Shown here: in pieces, positions 53,261 through 62,606 of the stretch
How positions within the stretch are numbered: position 1 is the stretch's first letter
Layout: each line of letters starts with the position of its first letter
NCBI RefSeq assembly: GCF_029029525.1
Contig: NZ_JAKJSC010000002.1
Coordinates: forward strand, 186,001 to 250,000
From: Labilibaculum sp. DW002
GTDB taxonomy: Bacteria; Bacteroidota; Bacteroidia; Bacteroidales; Marinifilaceae
DNA length: 64,000 nt
Direction: 5' to 3'
Position numbers and translations under genes: made by a program
Notes under the pieces: model-generated
Seen by the model: the letters and a program-made list of their open reading frames with translations, nothing else
What the model was told of the DNA's origin: nothing
The model's database searches: none

Positions 53261-55324
53261 ATGATCTTTAGAGAGTTTATACGTCAAAATCCATTTTTCC
53301 GCCTTTTACTCCCTTTGATAATTGGAATTGTAGTTGCCCATGCATTTTCATTGCCTCAAATGTTATACTATTCCTTCGTATTAGTCGGTTTATTGGGAAT
53401 TATGATTTTTACATTTGTTGCAAAGTTTCGAAAGTCATATGCTCTCCGTTCCTTATTTGGAGTATTTGTTTTTTTCACTTGTATTGGAGCTGGAGGTATA
53501 CGATATTTTGATGACGAATCATCAATGCAAATGAACTTTGATAATTCTTCCGTTGGTTTGTTGGGAAATATTGTAGAGCAGCCTGTCGAAAAAGCGAATA
53601 GTTATGCTGTTGTTTTTAAGGTAAAACAGCAGAATAAAGGGAATGATTGGCAAAATGAGGGCAGTAAAATGATGCTTTACCTGCAAAAAGATAAGCAGGT
53701 AAGAAGTTTGCAAATGGGAGATCAGCTTTTGCTGAATAGTAGCATCAGGCAAGTAAAGAATTTGGGTAATCCGTATGAGTTTGATTACGCGTCTTATTTG
53801 AAGACTCAACATATTTTATATACATCTTACGTAGATTCTTTATCATGGAATAGGGTTGGAAAGAATACAGATTTTTCTTTTCGTGTAATTGCTGCCCAAT
53901 GGAGAGATAACCTTTTGGAAATCTACCGGAAGAATGGAATTAAAGGTGAAAGCTTTGATATTCTTGCTGCCTTAACCTTAGGATATAAAACAAGTCTCGA
54001 TCCGGATACGAAAAAAGCATGGGCAAATGCAGGCGCGATGCACGTACTGGCCGTTTCTGGTTTGCATGTCGGAATTATTTACCTAATTATGAGCTTCTTA
54101 TTGCGGTTTCTAACAAAACTAAAATATGGTAGTTTACTAAGAGGATTCGTTTTGCTCATTACACTTTGGTTGTATGCATTTTTAACAGGCTTGTCTCCAT
54201 CAGTAATGCGCTCGGCTAGCATGTTTAGTTTTATTGTTATTGGAGAAATGCTAAAACGAAATGGAAGTGTTTATAATTCGTTAGCTGTTTCTGCATTTTT
54301 TCTTTTACTATTAGATCCTTTTTTACTTTTTACAGTAGGTTTTCAATTTTCATATTTAGCAGTTGTAAGTATTGTTTTTTTTCAGCCTAAACTTGATAAA
54401 TTATTGCAGATACGTTCTTTTGTATTAAGGTGGTCTTGGAAATTATTTACCGTTTCGTTGGCTGCACAAATTGGAACGTTTCCATTGGCTATATTTTATT
54501 TCCATCAATTTCCATCGTATTTTCTCATTTCTGGATATATCGTAATATTAATGGCTGGTGTATTAATTTACCTTTCAGCAATATTGCTCATTTTATCTCC
54601 AATAGAAATTCTCTCTAAGTATTTAGGATGGTTATTGCAAAACGTGGTTGAGATGATGAATTACCTTATCATTAAAATTCAAAACTGGCCAGGATCTGTA
54701 GTTAAAAACCTATCAATGAATTCAATGGAACTAGTGCTTATCTATGGATTAATTCTTTCGTTAATTAGTCTTTTGGTTTTTAAGAAGAGAAAGGCAATTT
54801 ATACATTTTTAATGCTGGTTATTTGTCTTCAGATTCCTTCTACATATGCTTTGTTTAAAGAAGGGGAAGCTGAATTAATTGTATTCAATTCGCAAAGGAA
54901 TAGTATCATTGGAATGATAAATGACAAGAAAGCCACTTTTCTTATAGATGCCGAATTACCAAAGGATAAAAAGGATCGAATAATTGGTCCTTATATATTA
55001 GGGAAAGGGATTGTTGATGTTAAATATGAAGAGCTAAAACCTGTAGATATTCGAATAATAGGAGGGAAAGTAATTGTAATTATTGGTAAAAAAGTAGAGT
55101 CGATAGACAAGATTGTAAGCTCTCTAAATCCAGATTTTATCATTTATCGCAAGAGCGGATTGAAAACGAAAAATATTTTAACAAAAAAACAGCCCAATTG
55201 TCAAGTGATTTTTGATGCCTCTCTCTATTCCAAAGACAGGAGGAAGTTTTTGATTGATCAGAATATCGATAAAAATGATATTATTGATATTCAGACTTAT
55301 GGAGCTTGTGTTTGCCAGCTATAG
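53261..55324 (+). CDS. comEC: ComEC/Rec2-family DNA-uptake channel protein
   Basis: From the ATG at 53261 the protein has 687 residues: N-terminal helices and a soluble OB-like DUF4131 region (about 30-200), then the ComEC/Rec2 'competence' membrane core (about 225-500) with the marker HVLAVSGLHVGIIYL and LSPSVMRSASMF. The C-terminal 180 residues keep a beta-rich shape but lack the HxHxDH metal motif of the metallo-beta-lactamase domain found in Bacillus ComEC. It should form the inner-membrane channel for single-stranded DNA. Shorter forms without the nuclease-like domain are frequent in Bacteroidota. Confidence 0.88.
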   Translation: MIFREFIRQNPFFRLLLPLIIGIVVAHAFSLPQMLYYSFVLVGLLGIMIFTFVAKFRKSYALRSLFGVFVFFTCIGAGGIRYFDDESSMQMNFDNSSVGLLGNIVEQPVEKANSYAVVFKVKQQNKGNDWQNEGSKMMLYLQKDKQVRSLQMGDQLLLNSSIRQVKNLGNPYEFDYASYLKTQHILYTSYVDSLSWNRVGKNTDFSFRVIAAQWRDNLLEIYRKNGIKGESFDILAALTLGYKTSLDPDTKKAWANAGAMHVLAVSGLHVGIIYLIMSFLLRFLTKLKYGSLLRGFVLLITLWLYAFLTGLSPSVMRSASMFSFIVIGEMLKRNGSVYNSLAVSAFFLLLLDPFLLFTVGFQFSYLAVVSIVFFQPKLDKLLQIRSFVLRWSWKLFTVSLAAQIGTFPLAIFYFHQFPSYFLISGYIVILMAGVLIYLSAILLILSPIEILSKYLGWLLQNVVEMMNYLIIKIQNWPGSVVKNLSMNSMELVLIYGLILSLISLLVFKKRKAIYTFLMLVICLQIPSTYALFKEGEAELIVFNSQRNSIIGMINDKKATFLIDAELPKDKKDRIIGPYILGKGIVDVKYEELKPVDIRIIGGKVIVIIGKKVESIDKIVSSLNPDFIIYRKSGLKTKNILTKKQPNCQVIFDASLYSKDRRKFLIDQNIDKNDIIDIQTYGACVCQL

Positions 55325-55508
55325 AAAATAGAATTGTGCTAGGCACTAAATGATTAGCTTTCGCTTGATATCTTTGTTTTATTAATTCCTTTTGGTAATT
55401 TAGAGAGCTTGGTCTTTTAATATTTTTCAGCAATTAGCACCTTATTTTGATTGATAATGTGTTAATTTGCCGCTTGAAATTCCATTTAATTGTTAACGGA
55501 TTAAAGTT

Positions 55509-56849
55509 ATGAAGATTGTAATTGCTGGAGCAGGCGCAGTAGGAACTCACCTGGCAAAAATGCTTAGTCATCAAGATCATGATATAATATTGATTGATAG
55601 TGATGAAGAGAAATTGAAACTTATTGATTCTCACCTGGATTTATTAACCATAGTTGGATCGAGCTCTTCTATAAAGGATCTGAAAGAAGCGAATGTGAAG
55701 AAGGCAGATTTATTTATTGCCGTAACACAATCGGAAGAGACTAATATCACATCAAGTCTACTTGCAAAGAAGCTTGGTGCCAAGCGCACTATTGCTCGTA
55801 TTAATAATCAAGAATACTTAGTTCCGGAAAACAAAGATTTTTTAAAAAGTTTAGGGATTGATGAATTTGTATATCCTGAACGTTTGGCAGCTAAAGAAGT
55901 AATTAATTACTTATCTCGTTCTGGTACACGTCAGATGTACGAATTTTCCGGGGGGAAGCTACTTTTATATGGTATAAAGATTAGCAGCAAGTCCGTAATT
56001 ATGGATAAAACAATGGTCGAAGTTGCTGAAATGACTAAAAATTTAGATTTTAGAGCTGTTGCAATAAAACGAGGTGACACAACCATTATCCCAAGAGGTC
56101 ATAATCGCTTTTCCCGAGGTGATTTGGTTTTTGTTGTAAGCAAGCCTGAGATTATGGAAAAAGTCATGCTTTTAACAGGAAAACAAAAATATAAGATTAA
56201 AAAAGCTATGATTCTTGGTGGTAGTCGTATTGGACAGAAAACCGCTATGGAGTTAGGCAAGAAAATGAATTTGAAATTATTGGAGATCGATAAGGAAAAA
56301 AGTCTTAAGCTTGCGGATAGACTACAAGATGCTTTGGTAATTAATGGTGATGGTCGCGATTTGGACCTTTTACGTGAAGAAGGGATTCAGAAAATGGATG
56401 CTTTTGTAGCCGTAACAGGTAACTCTGAAACAAATATTTTAGCTTGTCTTCTTGCAAGTAAAATGGGAGTGAAGCGTACTATTGCAGAGGTTGAGAATAT
56501 TGATTATATCGATTTGGCTGATAGCATTGGTGTTGGAGCCATGATTAATAAAAAGTTGCTTGCCGCAAGTTATATCTATCGATTTACAATGGATGCTGAT
56601 GTTCAGCATTGTAAATGGTTGACTGTTTCAGATGCAGAAGTTATTGAACTTGTAGCTCAATCAAACTCTAAAATTACTCAAGGGAAATTGAAAGATATTG
56701 ATTTTCCAGAAGACGCTAATATTGGGGGTATTATTCGTGGTGATGAAGGTATTATTGCTACTGGTGATACTCAGATTCAAGCAGGTGATCAAGTTGTTGT
56801 TTTTACTATGCCTTCAGCAATTAAGAAAGTCGAAAAGATTTTTAAATAA
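55509..56849 (+). CDS. trkA: Trk potassium uptake regulatory subunit TrkA
   Basis: The 446-residue cytoplasmic protein has two tandem RCK units. Each has an NAD-binding half (KIVIAGAGAVGTHLAKMLS at 1-20; KAMILGGSRIGQKTAMELG at about 231-249) and a TrkA-C half. TrkA gates the TrkH channel in response to nucleotides. It lies 104 bp before the first TrkH gene. Confidence 0.95.
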   Translation: MKIVIAGAGAVGTHLAKMLSHQDHDIILIDSDEEKLKLIDSHLDLLTIVGSSSSIKDLKEANVKKADLFIAVTQSEETNITSSLLAKKLGAKRTIARINNQEYLVPENKDFLKSLGIDEFVYPERLAAKEVINYLSRSGTRQMYEFSGGKLLLYGIKISSKSVIMDKTMVEVAEMTKNLDFRAVAIKRGDTTIIPRGHNRFSRGDLVFVVSKPEIMEKVMLLTGKQKYKIKKAMILGGSRIGQKTAMELGKKMNLKLLEIDKEKSLKLADRLQDALVINGDGRDLDLLREEGIQKMDAFVAVTGNSETNILACLLASKMGVKRTIAEVENIDYIDLADSIGVGAMINKKLLAASYIYRFTMDADVQHCKWLTVSDAEVIELVAQSNSKITQGKLKDIDFPEDANIGGIIRGDEGIIATGDTQIQAGDQVVVFTMPSAIKKVEKIFK

Positions 56850-56953
56850 AATACAGAAAACCGAATTCGTAGAGTTCGTTTTTTTTTCTAGCCTTTTTAT
56901 TGAAACAATTTTTTTTTTTGAATTGACAATACTGTAATTGAACCTGCTTTGTA

Positions 56954-58402
56954 ATGTTTAACTGGAAGTTTGTTTTTTACGTAATGTCGGTACTAATGAT
57001 TGTGGAAAGCTTTTTTCTACTTGTTAGTTCGGCAGTGGCCTTATTTTATGGCGATGGGGATTTTAATGCTTTTGTACAATCAGCAGCTATTAGCTTGGCT
57101 TTTGGAGGTGTAATATATTTATTTACATGTCGTTGTAGTCGTGAGGTTGGCAAGCGAGAAGCCTTTCTTGTGGTCAGTTTAGTTTGGGTTGTATTTTCCA
57201 TATTTGGAGCATTGCCATTTTTACTTGGTGGATATATCAATGGTTTTACCGATGCTTTTTTTGAAACAATATCGGGATTTACGACAACTGGAGCATCAAT
57301 AATTAATGATATTGAAGCTTTACCACATGGTATTTTATTTTGGCGTTCTTTAACCCATTTGTTGGGAGGAATGGGGATTTTGGTTTTAACTGTTGCGATA
57401 CTACCAATATTTGGGTTTGGTGTCATGTCTTTGTTCAGTGCTGAAGCAGCAGGAATTACTACAGATAAGTTGCATCCAAGAATTAAGGAGACAGCACAAA
57501 GGTTATGGGGCATTTACATGCTTTTGGTAGCCTTAGAGACAATATTTCTGGTCTTAGGAGAGATGGATTGGTTCGATGCAATCTGTCATTCATTTGGAAC
57601 CTTAGCTTCAGGAGGATTCTCTACTAAAAATGCGAGTGTTGCTAATTATTCTCCATACATTCAATATGTACTGATTGTTTTTATGTTTTTAGCGGGTACT
57701 AATTTTACACTTCATTATTTTGCTATAAAAGGGCGATTTAAAAAAATCTGGAGCAATGTTGAGTTTAGAGTATATGTTGGTCTAATTTTATTGGTAGCTT
57801 CCATCATTACAATAACTTTGGTGTATCTCGATCATGGAACCTTTGAGAAATCTTTTCGAGACGCATTGTTTCAAGTTGTTTCGATCATTACAAGTACAGG
57901 TTTTGTAAGTGCCGATTACACCTTATGGCATCCTTATTTGTTATTTCTGATATTCGGCTTAATGTTTACAGGTGCATGTGTTGGATCAACTTCAGGGGGT
58001 GTTAAAATTCTTCGTCATTTACTCCTTTTTAAAAATAGTATACTTGAATTTAAACGGATGATTCATCCGTCTGCAGTCCTTCCAGTTCGTTACAATAACG
58101 AAGCGGTTTCTCAAAGTATAATTTCTAAAATTCTGGCATTCTTAATACTATATTTTATGTTGTTTTTTATTGGGTGTTTTGCGATGTCTCTGGTCGGATT
58201 AGATTTTGTATCAGCAATGGGAGCAGTCGCTACAACAATGGGTGGAATTGGACCTGGTTTAGGAATGGTTGGGCCTATGAATAATTTTTCGCTAGTTCCT
58301 GATTCGGGCAAATGGATTCTTTCTTTTTTAATGTTGCTTGGTCGACTAGAGTTATTCACCTTTTTAATTATTTTTACGCCGTCTTTTTGGAAGAATCAAT
58401 AG
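56954..58402 (+). CDS. trkH: Potassium transporter TrkH, copy 1
   Basis: The 482-residue inner-membrane protein has the four pore-loop pseudo-repeats of TrkH/KtrB (around SGFTTTGASI, LASGGFSTKN, ITSTGFVSADY and TTMGGIGPGLG). It imports K+ with TrkA. The nearby second TrkH gene begins 60 bp later. Confidence 0.95.
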   Translation: MFNWKFVFYVMSVLMIVESFFLLVSSAVALFYGDGDFNAFVQSAAISLAFGGVIYLFTCRCSREVGKREAFLVVSLVWVVFSIFGALPFLLGGYINGFTDAFFETISGFTTTGASIINDIEALPHGILFWRSLTHLLGGMGILVLTVAILPIFGFGVMSLFSAEAAGITTDKLHPRIKETAQRLWGIYMLLVALETIFLVLGEMDWFDAICHSFGTLASGGFSTKNASVANYSPYIQYVLIVFMFLAGTNFTLHYFAIKGRFKKIWSNVEFRVYVGLILLVASIITITLVYLDHGTFEKSFRDALFQVVSIITSTGFVSADYTLWHPYLLFLIFGLMFTGACVGSTSGGVKILRHLLLFKNSILEFKRMIHPSAVLPVRYNNEAVSQSIISKILAFLILYFMLFFIGCFAMSLVGLDFVSAMGAVATTMGGIGPGLGMVGPMNNFSLVPDSGKWILSFLMLLGRLELFTFLIIFTPSFWKNQ

Positions 58403-58462
58403 ACTTAGTTTTTTTTAACAGCTTAGAGTAATATCTTTAGGCGAACTCTCAACCCAAAAAAA

Positions 58463-59911
58463 GTGGTCAAGTATAAAGTTATTTTAAATATTCTGGGGAA
58501 ACTTCTAGTCGGGGAAAGCTTCTTTCTATTTCTTTCTCTACTTATAGCATTATTTTATAAGGAGCCAGATAGCATGGCCTTTCTAAAATCAGGCTTGATA
58601 ACTTTTGCAGTTGGCGCATCAAGTTATCTAAGTTCAAAGGGAGTTAAGAAAGATATGGGGAAGCGAGAAGGTTACATTATTGTAAGTCTCGTTTGGGTTG
58701 TATTTTCAATATTTGGATGCTTACCCTATTTGTTTAGTGGATCAATACCTTCGCTTACTGATGCTTTTTTTGAAACCATGTCGGGTTTCACAACCACAGG
58801 TTCTTCTATTCTGAATAATATTGAAGAACTTCCACATGGCATTTTGTTTTGGAGATCCTTAACTCAGTGGCTAGGTGGTATGGGGATAATTGTGATGTTC
58901 TTAGCAATACTTCCAACCTTAGGTATTGGAGGACGCGAACTTTTTATTGCAGAAGTTCCCGGACCTGCACCCGATAAATTAACACCACGAATTAAAGAAA
59001 CGGCACGTAACCTTTGGGGGCTTTATGCTTCGTTTACTGCAGTTGAATGTGTATTGCTGATGCTTGGAGGCATGTCCTTCTTCGATGCAATAAACCACTC
59101 ATTAACGACTATGGCAACAGGAGGATACTCAACCAAACAAGCTAGTGTTGGTTATTTTGATTCTGCTTATTTGCAATATATTATCATCGTTTTCATGTTT
59201 ATAGCCGGAACCAATTTTACCCTTTCATATGGTGTGGTTACCGGCCGATTCCGAAAGGTGTTTAAAGATGAAGAATTTCGTTTTTATACGATTGTAGTAT
59301 TTCTTTTTTCAATAATGATAACCTTGGGCTTGTTAGCATCTGGAAATATTGCGGGAGAACAAGCTTTTCGCGATGCTCTCTTTACAGTAGTTTCAATCAT
59401 AACAACAACTGGTTATGCAACTGCAGATTATTTATTGTGGATGCCTTTCCTAGGCATGCTGATTTTTGTATTAATGTTTGTTGGTGGTTCTGCCGGTTCA
59501 ACAGGAGGTGGTGTCAAAGTAGTGAGGATTCTTCTTTTGTTTAAGAATAGTTTTTACGAACTAAAAAGATTGATACACCCTAATGCTGTTATTCCAACAC
59601 GTTATAATCAGCGAGTAGTTGATTCAAAAACAGTAACAAATATTCTTGCCTTTTTTGTATTCTATATCATCATATTCATGTTTTCAACTGTATTGATGTC
59701 TTTTTGGAGTGCAGATATCTTTTCAGCTTTAAGTGCTGTTGCTACAACCTTGGGTAATATCGGACCTGGATTTAGCGAAATTGGGCCTATGGAGAATTTC
59801 TCTAAGTTGCCAGATTTTGCAAAATGGTTTTTATCATTCTTAATGCTTTTAGGGCGATTGGAACTTTTTACTGTATTGGTATTATTCTCACCTTCTTTTT
59901 GGAAAGAGTAA
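58463..59911 (+). CDS. Potassium transporter TrkH, copy 2
   Basis: This second 482-residue TrkH starts with GTG at 58463 and shows the same four pore loops (SGFTTTGSSI, MATGGYSTKQ, ITTTGYATADY, TTLGNIGPGFS). It is similar in size and sequence to copy 1 but differs in cytoplasmic loops (for example AEVPGPAPDKLTPR instead of AEAAGITTDKLHPR). Two TrkH subunits sharing one TrkA may differ in affinity or ion preference (K+ versus Na+), useful to a marine cell. Confidence 0.94.
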   Translation: MVKYKVILNILGKLLVGESFFLFLSLLIALFYKEPDSMAFLKSGLITFAVGASSYLSSKGVKKDMGKREGYIIVSLVWVVFSIFGCLPYLFSGSIPSLTDAFFETMSGFTTTGSSILNNIEELPHGILFWRSLTQWLGGMGIIVMFLAILPTLGIGGRELFIAEVPGPAPDKLTPRIKETARNLWGLYASFTAVECVLLMLGGMSFFDAINHSLTTMATGGYSTKQASVGYFDSAYLQYIIIVFMFIAGTNFTLSYGVVTGRFRKVFKDEEFRFYTIVVFLFSIMITLGLLASGNIAGEQAFRDALFTVVSIITTTGYATADYLLWMPFLGMLIFVLMFVGGSAGSTGGGVKVVRILLLFKNSFYELKRLIHPNAVIPTRYNQRVVDSKTVTNILAFFVFYIIIFMFSTVLMSFWSADIFSALSAVATTLGNIGPGFSEIGPMENFSKLPDFAKWFLSFLMLLGRLELFTVLVLFSPSFWKE

Positions 59912-60336
59912 ATTACATTGGTAAGTTTTCATTTGTCCCTGCGTGTTGGGATTTTTATTGTAATTCCTCACGCAAGTCAGCAGTATTCTAGTATAATCCT
60001 CAAACAACAGGATGATATTTTGACTTATTTTCAATACTAATCTGTACCCTCACATAAAATACGACTATAAATGGCCTTTATTGAGTTGTGTATTCTAATA
60101 GAGATATATTGGTTTTCCATATCATACCATTCTTAACTTAATCGAAAGGCTTACCTTAAGATTTTTTATTAGTAATGGTATCGTATTGCCAACTGATTAA
60201 CTATCAGTCTATAAAATCCTATATATTAGGTAAGTAATGCCACTAATTTTAATATGCATCTGCTTCTGCATTCTTGGAATTTCTATCTAGGGTACTTGAT
60301 GTATATTAATCAGATGATCAATTAAAAAATGCCATA
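59912..60336. other. Non-coding stretch between trkH copy 2 and the Lacal_2735-type gene
   Basis: No gene is seen in these 425 bp. TGCGTG/CACGCA near 59939-59975 can form a loose hairpin after trkH without a T-run. ATACCATT (60124-60131) and AATGGTAT (60174-60181) are perfect inverted copies 42 bp apart with a smaller CTTAA/TTAAG pair inside. Convergent transcripts end here, so these may be weak terminators. Confidence 0.35.
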
Positions 60337-60507
60337 TTATTTGTTTTGAAGAGACTCGATTTCTTGCAATATCTCTTGTGCTTGTGCATATTTCAGATCG
60401 CTTTCCGAACGATTTATCTTCGATAAATTATGCCATTCTTTCAATAACGATTTGTATTTTTTCTGTAGAATTTCCGTTTTTGTTTTCTTTTTGAATAATC
60501 CAAACAT
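60337..60507 (-). CDS. Small Lacal_2735-family protein
   Basis: On the minus strand an ATG at 60507 opens a 56-residue frame, MFGLFKKKTKTEILQKKYKS followed by LLKEWHNLSKINRSESDLKY and AQAQEILQEIESL. This matches the small Lacal_2735 family seen in Bacteroidota (FGLFKKK start, charged helical hairpin). Function is unknown. It begins 18 bp after the cyclopropane synthase stop codon, so it is the last gene of that operon. Confidence 0.8.
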   Translation of the reverse strand: MFGLFKKKTKTEILQKKYKSLLKEWHNLSKINRSESDLKYAQAQEILQEIESLQNK

Positions 60508-60525
60508 GAGTTTTTATTTTATAGT

Positions 60526-61764
60526 TTAGTACTTAATATTATTTGGTCGTGAATAAAGTAACTGCATTACATTGATATTACGCATATCAAAGGCTGCTTC
60601 GCAATAAGAAAGATAGTAATTCCATCTTCTGATAAATAAATTGTTGAAGCCAAGTTCATTGACCTTTTTTTCTTTTTTATTGAATGAATCGCGCCACATC
60701 CGCAAGGTTTTCGCGTAATGTTTTCCCATGTCTTCCAAGTGAATAGGTGTTAAATCTGAACTCTGATTCATTGCACTGTGCAAGGCAGATACCGATGGTA
60801 ATAAAGAGCCAGGGAAGATGTGTTTTTGAATCCAGTCAACCCCTTTTTTCATTTCTTTAAAACGTGAATCGGGACAAGTAATAACTTGTATGGCTAACAA
60901 ACCGTCTTTTGCGAGTAGGTTATTTACTTTTGAGAAGAATGGTTTGTAGAATTTGTATCCAACCGCTTCCAACATTTCAATCGAAACGATTTTATCAAAC
61001 TTGCCATTCACTAATCTGTAATCTTTAAATAGAATACTAATTCGATCTTCCAATCCCGCATTTTTAACACGCTGTTTAGCATATGTATATTGTTCTTTCG
61101 AAATGGTAATTGCTGTTACATGAACAGAGAAGTGCTCTGCCATAAAAATGGCCATTCCTCCCCAGCCGCAGCCTATCTCAAGTACTCGATCACCATTAGT
61201 AAGTTTCATTTTCTCTGCCAGTTTTTGGTATTTCATTTGTTGTGCTTCATATAGCGATGTTTCTTCATTTATGAAATAGGCGGCTGAGTAAGTCATGCTT
61301 TTATCTAGCCAAAGGGAGTAAAAATCATTGCTTAAATCGTAATGAGCAGCAATGTTTTTTTTCGATCCGGACAGCGTGTTATCCCGAAAACTGTGGCTCA
61401 TTTTGTTAAGCCATTTAAAAAGATTAAAGGCTCCGGTTTTAATCTTACTTCCCGATATATTTGGCGTATTATCGATGTTTGCCAGAATCCAGGAAATCAA
61501 TTTTGTGATGTCGGATGTTTCCCACAAACCTTGCTCGTAAGCTTCTCCAAATCCGATATCTCCATAAAAGAAAAGCTGCTTGTAAAATTTCGATGATAGA
61601 ATTCTAATGTCGGCTTTTATTTTTGCATTCGCTGAACCAAGGCGGAATATATTTTGATTTGGAAGACAAACTTCAATTGATTCTCTGTCCATCTTTTTAA
61701 GCAAATTCAGAAATATTTTTTCCTGAAATCCTGTGTTTTGTCTTATTGCTATTGTGTTTTCCAT
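60526..61764 (-). CDS. cfa: Cyclopropane-fatty-acyl-phospholipid synthase family methyltransferase
   Basis: The 412-residue protein has the CFA-synthase layout: an N-terminal lipid-binding part (about 1-110), then a SAM-dependent methyltransferase domain with AAHYDLSNDFYSLWLDKSMTYS (about 140-162) and the SAM loop VLEIGCGWGGMA (about 195-206). It transfers a methylene or methyl group from SAM to an unsaturated membrane fatty acid. The start codon overlaps the preceding DUF1365 gene by 16 bp, indicating translational coupling. Confidence 0.9.
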   Translation of the reverse strand: MENTIAIRQNTGFQEKIFLNLLKKMDRESIEVCLPNQNIFRLGSANAKIKADIRILSSKFYKQLFFYGDIGFGEAYEQGLWETSDITKLISWILANIDNTPNISGSKIKTGAFNLFKWLNKMSHSFRDNTLSGSKKNIAAHYDLSNDFYSLWLDKSMTYSAAYFINEETSLYEAQQMKYQKLAEKMKLTNGDRVLEIGCGWGGMAIFMAEHFSVHVTAITISKEQYTYAKQRVKNAGLEDRISILFKDYRLVNGKFDKIVSIEMLEAVGYKFYKPFFSKVNNLLAKDGLLAIQVITCPDSRFKEMKKGVDWIQKHIFPGSLLPSVSALHSAMNQSSDLTPIHLEDMGKHYAKTLRMWRDSFNKKEKKVNELGFNNLFIRRWNYYLSYCEAAFDMRNINVMQLLYSRPNNIKY

Positions 61765-62606
61765 GATGAGAGATTTTTATCTGTGAGCTTGTTTTTTTCT
61801 TCGTATTTTTTTAATCGATCTCGTTGTAAATCTAAATGTTCATTTTTTCGTAAATAGGGAATCCCTTTAAGGTAAAGTTTTAAGGCTTGATAGTGAATCA
61901 GAAAGATAACTTGTAAGGTGATGATAGGAAAACGAAGCATGAAACGGATTACATTTCGGTTGTTAAGTGCTAATTGTTTACCTCGAAGAGAAGCTGTGAA
62001 AATTCGATTCCCATCTTTATAGTCATCAATTTTGTTGAAAAATACCTTTTCGGGTATGCTGAGTTCAAAATCGAAATCGACATCGTGTTGGATAAAAGGA
62101 GAAACGTAAAAGTGCTTCTTCTTTCGATCAGTAAATTTTCCGTCGCTATAGTTTTCTTTTCCCAAATAGAATAATTTCATTTCCCCGTAGGTATTGTTTA
62201 CTTCAGCAATACTTCCCAATGTATTGTTTTCTTCATCAAAACAATAGTAAAAAGAAACAGGATTGAATTGGTAACCCAAAGTGCATAAGTTGGTTAGTAG
62301 AATTATTTTTGAAGGATGCTGATGAATACCTTGTTTCTGCAAAAATTGTTCTACCTCGAAACGAACACTTCTGGCTTCTCCTGATTTTGTAAGCTGTAAA
62401 TGATCTTTATCGCGGAAATTGAAATAATTAAATCGGTTGTGACTCACAAACCACAGCGTTTTGGAAAGAACTGGCAGTTCATCCAAGTCGATACTGAACA
62501 GGAAGCTTTTGTATCGAAATGATCGATGAACCTTTTCCATTCGGGAATGAAATACCTCGCATTCGTATAGGCTTGAATTGATGATATGTTCTTCTTTTTT
62601 AGTCAT
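61749..62606 (-). CDS. DUF1365 family protein
   Basis: The 285-residue protein begins SLYECEVFHSRMEKVHRSFRYKSFLFSIDLDELP and includes GYQFNPVSFYYCFDEE and KHFYVSPFIQHDVDF, all typical of DUF1365. The family regularly lies between an FAD-dependent amine-oxidase-like gene and a cyclopropane synthase-like gene and is presumed to act in fatty-acid modification. A C-terminal hydrophobic helix (about 225-245) suggests membrane association. It overlaps both neighbours. Confidence 0.88.
   Translation of the reverse strand: MTKKEEHIINSSLYECEVFHSRMEKVHRSFRYKSFLFSIDLDELPVLSKTLWFVSHNRFNYFNFRDKDHLQLTKSGEARSVRFEVEQFLQKQGIHQHPSKIILLTNLCTLGYQFNPVSFYYCFDEENNTLGSIAEVNNTYGEMKLFYLGKENYSDGKFTDRKKKHFYVSPFIQHDVDFDFELSIPEKVFFNKIDDYKDGNRIFTASLRGKQLALNNRNVIRFMLRFPIITLQVIFLIHYQALKLYLKGIPYLRKNEHLDLQRDRLKKYEEKNKLTDKNLSSWKTQ

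Noticed and set aside
57046-57513. 155-codon minus-strand frame inside the first trkH gene
   Set aside because: Antisense shadow of the pore-loop region, with no start context or known family.
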